This document shows positions 54,440 to 64,000 of a DNA stretch of 64,000 bases, one piece after another. This stretch comes from Laguncularia racemosa (taxonomy: Eukaryota; Streptophyta; Magnoliopsida; Myrtales; Combretaceae). Numbering within the stretch: the first letter of the stretch is position 1; every line of letters starts with the position of its first letter. The stretch covers positions 1,902,232 to 1,966,231 of the forward strand of contig JBBMOL010000139.1 of NCBI GenBank assembly GCA_037954665.1, given 5' to 3'. The position numbers and the translations under genes are program-made. Below the pieces are notes generated by a model. It was not told the DNA's origin and did no database searches. It saw only the letters and a list, made by a program, of their open reading frames with translations.

Positions 54440-56340
54440 TCAGTTATTTTTTAGAATTTGGGGACGCCCGCCTTTTTCAAAGACCCTCTTTTTCCCCCCT
54501 TAAGAAATTTTTTAAGTCTTGTCCATTGACCTTGAAAAAAAACCCTTTTCAGGGTGTTTTTTAACTCCACCGGGCCATAAAAAAAAATTTTTTCCCTTGA
54601 CCCAAAAGGCCTTTAACCCATTTTGTTTTTAAATTTTTTCCTCGAAAAATTTTAAAAAACCTGGGTTTTGGTTTAGCTTTTCCATATCTCCCTTTAAAAG
54701 GGCTTGTGCGGGGGGGGGGGCGGCCAAACCTGGCTCATGATATGCTTTGGCTTCCCTTGTAAAAACCAAAACGTTGCTTAGGCCTTTAAGGGCTAAACAT
54801 CAAGTTCATTAATCTGCCTCTTCCTGTGACCCCTGACTTGTCAAATATTGGGGTTTGATAGTCTTGATTGCCCAGAATGCCCGTTTCTGAATCTCAACTG
54901 GTAATGACACTTTACCCATATACAAATTTTGGGAAAGGGTTTTATCAAGTGTGTTTTTTGGGCCATCTTTTTAAGCCCATAAGCATCGTCAAAACCCTGT
55001 CTGCCCAATCTCCCCCATGCGGGGGAATTTTATCTCATTAAGATGCCTTTAGTTTCTCTTTTTGTAACTTACTTCCCCCTTGGGTCTGGGGGAAAGAAAA
55101 GGGAAAAGGGGTGAACGGTGATTCACTCCATATCTTTCAAGACTTTTTCAATTAAGTTGCAAAAATTTTTTACCCCGATACTAATTGGGCTGAGGCACCC
55201 CAAAAGGGCCCAAAAAGAGCTTCTTGGGGAAAATTGAAAAACCCCCTTTTAGCGAATTTTTTTTGGTAGGTTGTCCCTTAAGCCCCCCTTAGAAAACATA
55301 ATCTACTGCTCCCAAATATATACTTGTTTCGATACGAAGGAGGAAAGGGGGCCCCAAAAAAACAATACCCCTTTCATCAAACACCTCGACTCTAGAATAT
55401 TTGGCTGTGGCATTTTTGTCCCTCCCTTTAAAAGTTTCCCTCTTCTGGCATCGATCCCCACTGAGCAAAAAAATTTTGGGATCCTTGAATACTGACGGCC
55501 CAAAAAAAAACCCGCTTCCGTACTTTGTGGCCTGTCCTTTTTGGCACCTGAAAGTCCTCCCGTGGGTTTTACTAGGCAATGGGTTCCAAAATCCCCCCGC
55601 CCTTCCTCATGTGAGACACAACCCTGTCATTTGGGCTTACAAAAACTGAACAAGTAGGGTTCCTTCCAAAAGTAATACTTCAGGTAGTGAAAAACTTCTT
55701 TTTTTTGTTTTCCTTTGGCCCTGTCCATGGAAGGACCCTAGCCCCTAGATTTGTTGGGCCCTGTCCCCGCAAACCCCTGGGGACTCCGAATAAACTTTTT
55801 TTTACGGAATACAAATTCTCCCCCGGGAATTTTCGTTAATTTCTTTTTTCCTTAAACTGTCCAAAAATTGGGGTTTTCCAAACGAGATAGATATTTTTTT
55901 TCCCCTGCGAGGTTTTTTTGCTCCCCTTTTTGTCTTGTTCCCCAAGGTTAATTCTTGCAATAGGAGTATCCCCCCCGATTGAGGCGGGGTTTGGCATCCC
56001 TCTTGGTCATTAAATTTCTCAATGCGGGTTTGGGCAATATGCTTACACCTTAGAAAGAAAAGATAAGATCGGAATTTGTCGAAAGCGAACACTTCTGCCA
56101 ATTTAAAATCCTTCTCAGTTTGGGAAAAATTTTCTTGAGCACCGGTTAAAAGTTTTTTCTTTGGGATAGATACGGTTGGAAATTTCTTTTAAATTTTTGA
56201 CCTAGGATAGCTCCTAAATGCATAGCCCTGGTTGCGCAAAAACAGTTCAAATGGTAGGTTCCAATCTAGGCTACCTTTATAGGAGCTTAAATCATTTCTC
56301 CTTCAGCGCCTCAAAAGGGTTTGGAGACTTTTATCATTGG
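54440..56340 (-). pseudogene. Athila-B integrase and RNase H, smeared
   Basis: The minus-strand AEVFAFDKFRSYLFFLRCKH at about 56,100-56,040 equals the AVVFAFDKFQSYLVLSKVIV stretch of Athila-1 RNase H. Integrase follows at 54,450-55,650, with the HHCC zone near 55,620-55,560 and the core further down. Catalytic residues are not reliably legible. Confidence 0.7.
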
Positions 56341-57300
56341 AAATTTTAAAAAGGGGGATGTTTTTCTCCCGCAACCCAGTGAGAGGGAAGAGCCCAAATT
56401 TTTGCAAAATCCTTTATGAAACGTCTAAGAATCCCAAAATGTTTTTAAAAAACTGAAAAGCTTTAACCCAAGAGGGTGGGGGAAGTTTGGGTACAGAACA
56501 ACCCTTGGGGTTGTCTACTTCAATCCCTGCTGAGATATTTTTTGTCCTAAAGGGCAAACCTTCAGTCCCCCTGAATGACACTTCCCCAAATTTTAAAACT
56601 AAGTTAGTTTTTCACAAAGTAAAGAGCACCCTTTTTAAATTTTTGTAGGCAAGGGAAACCAAAAAGAAAATTCCCCCCAAAAACGGAAAAATCATCCCCG
56701 AAAACTTCCAAAAATATCTTTTAACAAGATCTTCGAAAAACGCTAACATGCACCGCTGAAAGGTGGCAGGTGCTTACATAAACCAAAGGGCATCCTCCTG
56801 TAAAGGGAAAAGTGCCTTTGGGGCATGTAAAGGGAGGTTTTTTCTTGATTTCAGGGGAATTTGAATTTTGGTAATATTTCCCCACATACCCTCTAGAAAA
56901 CAATAAAACATATGTCCAGCAAGCCTCTCCCAAATCTGTTTTACAAAAGTAAAGGAAAATGGCCTTACAAGTGGCTTCATTTAATTTGTGATAGGGGCAA
57001 AGCAAAACTCCCATCCCCCTCAAACCCTCCTCTTTGGGAAGGGGTCATTTTCCCATTTGGGGCCACCCTCATTCCCCCCCTTTTTTGGCACCACTTGGGC
57101 GGGGTTACCCCCTAACTATCGAAATGGGAATTTAAATTTGCCCCGCATCTAACCAAAATTTTAATTTTCCTCTTTTTTAAAGAAATTCTTTTATGTTTGG
57201 ATTAAGTCGTCTTTTAGCTTGCACCCCCTGGTTTAAAAAAAACTTTTCCCTCAGGATTTTGTGTTTGCAAAAAGATGGACTAACCCCCCGGTTTTCCGCG
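56341..57300 (-). pseudogene. Athila-B reverse transcriptase, smeared
   Basis: Minus frames near 57,020-56,740 show MGVLLCPYHKLNEATCKAIF, LAGHMFYCFLEGM and FTCPKGTFPFTGGCPLVYV, corresponding to VCIDYRKLNEATRKDHF, LAGHMFYCFLDGM and FTCPYGTFTYRRMPFGLCN. Confidence 0.75.
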
Positions 57301-58545
57301 ATTTTTTATCCCCAAGGGGATGCCCTTTTGGGCCCCCTTTAAGATTTCAAGAGCTTTTCCTTCTAACCAATGGTTAAACCCGGGGCAATGATTAACCGGG
57401 AAATAAGAATTTTCTCTAAAAAAGCATACTCCCGATAGTCAGGGAGTTGCTTCAGCTCCAGAATTGGAGGTTTTTCAATAGGGGGGTTTTCATCTGGTAA
57501 CTTTTTTGCATCAATATTTCTCCTTTCCGGGGTTTTTCCCAATTTATCCTTCCATCAAAATGATCAACATTTCTTGTTTTTGCCCAAATTTTTTCTGCTC
57601 TTCAATATTGCAAAACTCTCAAAAATCAAAATCTTTAAAGGTCCTTGCATAAGAAAATCTTTCCCCAACGGGATTTAAATTACATCAATTGGGATAAAAA
57701 AGTGTATCAAATTACCGATTTTTTTCATCACAACTTGGGGTTTGTATTTACCAAATCGTCTCCCCCAAAGTGGGAAACCTAATCGGGCCCCCAGCCAACA
57801 TAATGATTGCTCGGGGGTGGCTAAAAAGGGGGTTCCCAAGAAATTAAGGGCTTCAGTGTTTGAATCCCCTGTCCAGGGTCACAAAAAACAATGGGAAAAT
57901 GAAAGTTTTTTATTTTACTTAAAACCCCTTCAAAAACGCCTTTAGGAAAAATTCATGAATCGATCTGCCCAATTTAAGGCTCATCCGTTTTAGGGTTTGG
58001 CTCCCCTAAAAACCCCGCTTTGGGAAAAGGGGGAATATGGCAAACAAGTTTTTGTAGCCCCTAGATCTCTTAAAAGCTTTTTTTTAAAGGGTAAAATTTC
58101 CCCAAAAGAAAAAATGGGATTTGGGGAAAAATCCCTGGGTCTTTCAATTTCTTTTGGGAATTTTGTTTAGTAAAATCGCAAACAATTGCACCAATTGTTT
58201 CGTGGGGGATCTCTTCCATCTTCTTCTTATTAGATAGTAAATCTTTCAAGAATTGGTTTCCCGGGGAATTTGAGAAAGGCTTCCCCCAAGTGGGTATGTT
58301 TAATGTAACTATTTTTAAAAAATCCAAAAAAAATTTTCCCAACTTTTCCCGATCCTTGTCGTTCCCCAGCCTTTAAAAGGGTTTGGGAATGGTGGGTTTT
58401 TAAAAGGGCTTTGGAAAAGGGAAATGTCTTCTCAGCTTCCAAATTTTTTTTTCTTTCCCCTTTTAAAACCCGCCCCTTTTTCCCCTTTAAATTTGTGCTT
58501 TTTCCCCCTTATCAAAATTTCATTCCCCTTTTCCCATAACAGAGG
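57301..58545 (-). pseudogene. Athila-B protease and gag end, smeared
   Basis: The minus frame 58,342-58,070 carries FLKDLLSNKKKMEEIPHETIGAI and LKDPGIF, matching the conserved pre-protease segment of Athila-1 (about 10,990-11,120). Protease core text lies at about 57,750-58,060. Gag is cut by T2. Confidence 0.7.
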
Positions 58546-60257
58546 GGATAAGCCATTTTATACTCAAAACTTTATAGTATAAAAAAGGTGTTAAATTTTT
58601 TATTGATTTTTTTAGAAATTTAAAGGGAAAAGGGACTTTTAAACTTTCATCGTGTAAATCAGGTTAAATGGGTCAAGGATCTAATTCAAGTATTTTAGAG
58701 AAGTCATCTACAACTTTGGGTCAAGACAAGGGAAAATTTCCCACCCGGGGGAAGCACAGTTTGGGGGCCCGGCCCAAAGGGTTTAAACTGTTTTTACACA
58801 CGGAACGAAGGGGAAAATGAGGGACTTTTTAAAAAGAAACGAGACAAAGGCCCTTAAAAACACCGGGTTTGGGGAAAAACCCTGGGAAAACCGGGTTGAA
58901 GCCGTGGGGGAAGCAGGTTTGGCCCCAAAGAGGGAAAAAAGTGTGGAACTTCCCAAACCCGAGGGAAAAAACGGCTTGAAATCTGTGTGGGTTTAACCTG
59001 GTAAAACACTGGACACCCAATGAGGACCCTTTAAGATTATGCACAGATGAAGGCACAGCTTGAAATTGGCCTTTGTGGTTAACCCTGGTTCACACTGGGC
59101 CCCGGATGAAGACTTGATGAAAAATGCACGGTGATGGCAAAGGGCTTGACCCAAAGGCCCCTGTTTTGGGGCGTGCCAGGGAGGCGAAACTTCACTTCCC
59201 CGAAATCTACTTGAACAAGGGAAAAATATTTTCCAAACTTGCTAGCAAAAGATCAATGCCCTTCCCAAAAAATATAAATAAACCCCAACCCCAGAGGGGT
59301 TTGGCAACTTTTGATCTTGGGAATCTTGGGGTCTTTTTAAAAAGGAAAGGGGGAGGCCCGAGCAAAACAACCGGGGGGTTTAAATGTTTCTATCTTGTAT
59401 TTTGGGTTTTTTTTTAATTTATTTAACTGTGTTTGCTAAGCTACCTTTTCTAGCCCAAAAGGGGCATAAATGTTTAATTCTCCACGAATTTTGAGTCTAA
59501 TTGATTGTAATTTTTTCCCATTCATTGTTTTCGGGGATTCATATATCTTCAATAGTTTTGTCATTATTTTCTTTGTTGATTGGCAAAGAATAGAGTCTTT
59601 ATCAAATTTGCAAGGGTTTTATATTTTAAAAATTTAAAACGTTTAAAAACCTTTTTTGTTTTGATTTTTTTAGTTTAGGTTTCAATAACGTTTGGTTATT
59701 AAAAAAGGGTGATCGAATTATGTTTAAAAAAGGTGTGTGATCGTTTAAAAAAGGTTTCTTAAAATCTACCCATTTTGAATTTTTGGGGGCCCCTCTAGAT
59801 CTTTTTTTCATTGAAAGATTTAAACCTAACGCTTTTTCTAAGGGGTTTTTTTAAACAATAAGATAAATAATTCAAAAGCGCTTTCCCAGGTAATCGAGGA
59901 ATAAGGAAAAGTTTGGTTGTTGATCTTGTTTTTAAAAAACCATAACCAATTTTTTCTAAAAACAAAAATAGAGAACATTTTTCATCGATGGGTCAGTTCC
60001 TAGAAAAATTAAAAATATCTTTATTTCCTTTGGGTTTGGGTTTTTTATTTAATATTCAAAATTTCTTTTCTTGTTTTAAACCTTTAAATTTAATTCCCTA
60101 AACCCAAACCCCCCCTTTTCCTTTTTCCCTTTTTTTCTCCTTGAATAGAAATAAGTTAAAAACCCAAACTCTGTGGATTCGCCCTACCACCACTATATGA
60201 AAATCTATAATTTTTCTAGGAGAGGTTTTTTTTTTTTGTTGGGGTTCGACACCCATT
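58546..60257 (+). repeat. T2 5' LTR
   Basis: Starts near GGATAAGCCATTTTATAC (T1: TGATAGAGCCATTTTATATT) and ends GGTTCGACACCCATT. The CACGG-module zone is at 58,740-59,110 and TATA at about 59,268. Length about 1.71 kb with inflated homopolymers. Confidence 0.82.
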
Positions 60258-60264
60258 TAAATTT

Positions 60265-60283
60265 TGGGCGCCATTGCCGGGGA
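60265..60283 (+). promoter_or_regulatory. T2 primer binding site for tRNA-Asp
   Basis: TGGGCGCCATTGCCGGGGA follows the LTR; it matches the tRNA-Asp primer site apart from one extra G and one G-to-A change. Confidence 0.85.
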
Positions 60284-61950
60284 TTTGGGGTAAATATTTT
60301 TTATTCCCTTTTTTTTACTCGTTCTTTTCCCGATAGGGGAACTAAAATTATAATTTCCCGGGGATTTAGAAGACTCTAAAGGGCTTCCCACAAGAAGCCA
60401 GATCTTTCCAAATAGCTTTAACTTAGCATCGGGTTTGCTGATTCATCCCCTTTATTTAGAAAAAAAAGACGATATGGAAATCCCGGGGAGAACCTTTAAA
60501 GGGAGTTTTGGCCCGCACCCGGAAAGTAACAAAAAACCACTTTGTATTAATATCCCCCAACTAACTTGGAATTCGAATTGAAATTGGGTTGGGTACATCT
60601 GGGTACCCACATTTCTGGGTTTTAGAATGAAGAAACCCCATAAGCATTTTAAAAAGTTTCATTAGTGTGTTTTTAGTATGAGGCCGGAAGAATAACCCCA
60701 GGGTCAAATCAAGCTACGTGCTTTTCCATTTTTTTTTAAGTACTAAAAAATAAAGATTGGTTGTTTTTTTTTGCCTCCAGGTTTATCACCACTTGGGTAG
60801 ATATGGTAGACTCTTCTTGGGCCCAAAATTTTTCCCCGCATCCGGAGCCGCTTTTTATAAGAAGAGAAATTTTGTGGTATTTAAAAAAAAGGGGCACCCA
60901 GACTTTCATGATATTGGGAGAGGTTTTAACAATTGTGGCAAGCTGCCCACAAAATGGGATATCTGAATAACCCTTATCCAATACCTCTACGAGGGCCCCA
61001 CTTCCCAAGAAAGAAAGATGATGGATGCTTTCAAATGGAGGCGCCATAGTAAAAAAAACCCCCCGGGGCAAGCTTTTGGGTTTGATCTCCTTTTATGGGT
61101 GGGTAAATTTACAAAAATTTGGGGATGGGGACGATACGTCTTCAAGGGAAGGGAAATAGGTTTGGGGTGTCTAAAAATTAAAATCAAATTTCTAATTTTT
61201 ACCTCCTTTTTTTGGGAGCACTAGCTCTTGGAAAAAAGCCCCGCTGTGAAGGCTTGTGGGAAATTTTCGCTGCCCCCAATCATCCCACCGAATGTGCCCC
61301 ACATTGCAAGATGACAATATGAAAAACGCCCAAAGCTGTTTGGGGAGATTTTCCCGGGCAACCCCCAAAGGGGAAATATGGCCCCTTTTTCAATTCTTAC
61401 AATCCTGGATGGAGGGATCATTTCCCAACTTCCCATATGGCAATTTAAACCCCCAACAGTCCAAAAAATTCCAGCCAAAGCCTCACAAACCCCGTACCCC
61501 CAAACTCCTTTCCCCTTCAGGGATGCCCCTTGGGAATTGTTTTAAATCTCTAGCTGTGAATACCAAAAAAATTTCAGGAGGAAAAAAAGCAAAAAACATT
61601 CAAAACTTGGGAGCATAAAGGGAAGCCAACGGGGTTTAGCTGTCAATATTAGAAACTCAAGGTAAGTTACCTTCCCCAAAAATATTCCCAAAACCCAAGC
61701 AAAAACGTTAATGCCATTACCTTGAGAAATGGAATAGAATTGCAAGGGTCAAATAAGAAAAGGGCATCCGTCTAATCTTGAGGGGAAAAGACTAAGAAAG
61801 AGATTTGACTCCGACCCGAGGGCGCCCCGATTTGCAACTCTTAGTTAAGCCATCGGGAAAGGGCACCTTGATAAACCCCCTCCTTTCCCCTCCAAAATTA
61901 CGAAATCCCAAAAAAGGAAAACGGAAAAAAAGGGGATTCTAGGGAAAAGT
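60284..61950 (+). pseudogene. gag: T2 gag, smeared
   Basis: At 60,783-60,980 one frame reads ITTWVDMVD...AQNFSPHPEP, RREILWYLKKRGTQTF and VASCPQNGISE, the capsid core of Athila/Tat Gag (compare ITTWT-MAETFLDYYFPP in Athila-1). After it, 61,010-61,070 reads ERWMLSNGG-type text equivalent to the DAFNGG motif. The C-terminal Pro/Gln-rich zone is at about 61,400-61,560. Reading frames break often. Confidence 0.72.
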
Positions 61951-62410
61951 TTGTAAAGTCGAGGTAAAAATTCCTTTACTTGATGCAAAATTTAAACAAA
62001 TACCCCCGCTTTTGCTAGATTCCTCAAGGGCTTGTGCACAAAAAAAAAAGAAGTGAAAGGGAATGGGAAAAAATTAGTGGGGAGTGAAAAAGTTTCAGCT
62101 ATTTTCAGAAGAAGCTTTCCCAAAGTAAGGACCCAGGTATGTCGCCATTCCTTCCAAAAAAGGTAGTCTTGGAACGCTAAAGCCATGTGGGGGATCTGGG
62201 GTTCTATAATGTTTATGTTTTGTCCCTTTTTTCAAAGTTTAAATGTTGGGCCTTTTAAAAGGAAAAGGTTTTTATTGTTCAACTTGGGGATAGGTCCCAA
62301 AGTTTATCCTAAGGGAAAATTCTAGGGGGATGTTTTAGTTCAAGTCAATGGGGTTTTTGGGTTTTTTCCTTTTTTTATTTTTTTTGTTCTTGACATGGAC
62401 GATTTGTGAA
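61951..62410 (+). pseudogene. T2 protease, truncated
   Basis: In one frame KIPLLDA near 61,965, an AKFLK-type segment, AQKKEVKGNGK, then a corrupted active-site area near 62,175-62,215 and DRSKVYPKGKILGG-type text near 62,290-62,330, ending with a VLDMDDL-type word at about 62,390-62,405. RT motifs do not follow. Confidence 0.65.
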
Positions 62411-62659
62411 TTTTCATACTTTATCACTTTATATTTTTAGGGGGAAACCCTTTTTTTAAGACCCTTTTAAAACGAAAATGATGTAAATGAGGCACCCTAA
62501 AATGGAAATTTTATGGGGGGAAATTGGGTTTTTTTTTAACATTTATTTTATCCATGAAACATCCCAACGAATCTTCCTGTTTTTTTTTACGGTGCTATTA
62601 ACCCATCACCACAGGCACCAAAGGTTTGGAAACCCAAAAAATTATCCAATATTTAGCCA

Positions 62660-62715
62660 GGGAAAGTCTAGTAAAGGGCTTAAAGAAAAAGGGGCTTCAT
62701 GGGAGGCAACCCCCT
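62660..62715 (+). promoter_or_regulatory. T2 copy of the conserved post-pol motif
   Basis: AAAGGGGCTTCATGGGAGGCAACCCCC: the GGGAGGCAACCC core is intact here. Its presence straight after a truncated protease shows that the deletion removed pol but spared this motif. Confidence 0.65.
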
Positions 62716-64000
62716 GTAAAAAAAAAAAAAAAAAAAAGTTTTTTTTGCATTAGTTTTTGGGTTTTTTTTTAGTTTTTTTTGTTTTTTTTTTAGTTTGGTT
62801 TTTTATTTTAGTTATTTTGAACTCTTTGGAAAGGGGGCAGCAAGGGAAATTTTAAAATCATTAGATGACACTTTCCGGGCTTAAAGGGGAGCACTCCCAA
62901 TACCCGGGAAGACCATTTTTTCCTTTTTTCTTATTCCTAATGTCCCTTTTGTTGTTAAAATTTCCTCTTCAAAATTTTTCTGAATTTGGAACAGTGAAAG
63001 GGCATTGTTTTAAGCTAATGTGGGGGGGAGGATAATTTAAAAAAAAGAGAAAAAGAGAAATAACTTTTACTCTGAATGTTTGTCCTTAAAACAAATTTTT
63101 AAAACCAAAATTTTTTAAAAATTTTCATGAAAACTAGAGATTGTACTTAAAAAGTTTTAATAAAACATCTACAAAAAGTGAAATTGACTTATTCAAATGC
63201 TTACCCCACCCCCCTGTTGTGATTAGAATACAAAGGTTTTTAAAAAAGTAGTGAAAACTTTAAGAAACAAATTTTACCCTTTTATTTTTTTTAGAATTGG
63301 AAGTTAAAGTATTTGATCCCTAAGTAAAAATTAAAAAAGTTTACTTCTAGGTTATTTTTAGTACTGATACTTTTTTTAAGTTGTTTTTTAAAAGCCCAAA
63401 CATTTAAAACTTAAAAAAAAACAAAAAAAAAAAAAGCATTGCCATTATCCAATATTCAACTAATTTAGTTTAAGGGGTATTCAAAATTTAAGTTGAGTAG
63501 GAAGAGTCCGTAGGGGTATCTCAAAAAACCCCGGGCCCTTGAGTGATGGGGCTTTGGGGTGTTTGCCGACTCAAAAGAACACACTATAAAAAGATAAGGG
63601 GAAAAAAAAAAGGGAAAAAATTCATGAAAAGAAAACAGGCAAAAACCCCTCAAAACAATGCTTAATAAAAACAAAAAAAACAAAGAAAGTAAACATTCAT
63701 TAAATAAAACAAGACTAGAAAAGGGAAAAAAAAATATTTGGAAGAGTTGATATAAATGCTTTTACTTTATGTTGCAAGGATTATATGTTTGCAATGTCCA
63801 ATGAAGTTTAATTGGGTGTTTTTCCTTAGGTTTTTTAAGTATTACTTTTGGAATAAAAATTCTTTTTCTAAAAAATGAGGATTAAAAATTTGTTTTTTTT
63901 CGATTAGCAAATTTAATTTGGGCCATAGTTAAATTTGGGTAAAAAGGAAACCAATTTGGGGTTTAAAATTTGTAGCCCTTAAAACTACAAGTCATGAAAT
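62716..64000 (+). other. T2 3' noncoding region
   Basis: No ORF. An A run (62,719-62,737) is followed by T-rich sequence, a PPT-like tract at about 63,012-63,035 (TAATGTGGGGGGGAGG) and text matching T1 31,000-32,000 in reverse complement up to the window end. The 3' PPT and LTR are not in the window. Confidence 0.7.

Larger units (their letters stand above)
48952..58545 (-). mobile_element. Athila-B: second copy of the Athila-1 family, truncated by T2
   Basis: Minus-strand 3' LTR, PPT, long 3' noncoding region, env-like ORF, post-pol motif, integrase, RNase H, RT and protease, then the start of gag, ending at about 58,545 where the T2 LTR begins. All parts correspond in order to Athila-1 (18,264 back to about 10,700). 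Sequence is smeared throughout. It inserted into gag of N3; the 5' LTR lies outside the window. Confidence 0.83.
58546..64000 (+). mobile_element. T2: family T copy lacking RT, RNase H and integrase (runs off window)
   Basis: Plus-strand 5' LTR, nearly intact tRNA-Asp primer site, gag, and a protease that stops within its C-terminal part at about 62,410, followed within about 250 bp by the post-pol motif and then the 3' noncoding region found in T1. The 3' PPT and LTR should lie just past 64,000 (only about 100-150 bp of interior are missing by comparison with T1). The pol deletion is about 2.6 kb relative to T1. Confidence 0.78.

Overview
This is plant nuclear repeat DNA with no host gene that I can support. 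The elements are plant-type Ty3/gypsy LTR retrotransposons: Athila/Tat-type elements with a tRNA-Asp primer site and, in one family, an env-like ORF after pol, plus chromovirus-like elements with a tRNA-iMet primer site. They sit in a degenerate TGCATG/CACACA tandem satellite, as expected of heterochromatin in a large seed-plant genome. I saw no rRNA, tRNA or CRISPR array, and the many long open frames inside the satellite are repeat artefacts.

Layout. 1-1,525: unidentified spacer with a run of about 60-bp CACGG-type repeats. 1,526-7,608: satellite in three blocks, broken at 4,251-4,985 by the 3' end of a chromovirus-like element (LTR family L). 7,609-19,774: a complete 12.2-kb Athila-type element (Athila-1) with 1,511-bp LTRs, a CATGC target duplication, gag, protease, RT/RNase H, integrase and an env-like ORF, inactivated by in-frame stops. 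19,775-21,618: satellite resumes. 21,619-26,004: minus-strand chromovirus-like element (family N, copy N1) lacking most of gag, RT, RNase H and the integrase N-terminus. 26,005-28,843: protease fragment, 78-bp tandem repeat, a second L-type 3' end and a lone L LTR. 28,844-29,251: satellite. 29,252-38,864: minus-strand Athila/Tat element (family T). 38,865-39,097: satellite and short spacer. 39,098-44,581: plus-strand copy N2. 44,582-44,904: satellite plus an L LTR fragment. 44,905-48,951: minus-strand copy N3, cut by a minus-strand Athila-1-family copy (Athila-B, 48,952-58,545), itself cut by a plus-strand T copy (58,546 to the window end) that lost RT and integrase.

How the parts relate. In each autonomous element gag would build the particle, protease process it, RT/RNase H copy the RNA from the tRNA primer site and polypurine tract, and integrase insert the product. 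Family N and the second T copy cannot do this alone and would need proteins from relatives. The strongest candidate for something undescribed is family N: three copies on both strands share the same RT-to-integrase junction and, as far as readable, an Asp in place of the third integrase catalytic residue.

Caveat. From about 31.3 kb to the end, except patches near 38.9-39.6 and 42.9-45.8 kb, bases are smeared into homopolymer runs compared with cleaner copies in the same window. This looks like poor consensus rather than biology. Boundaries and reading frames there are approximate, and broken frames there should not be read as natural pseudogenization.
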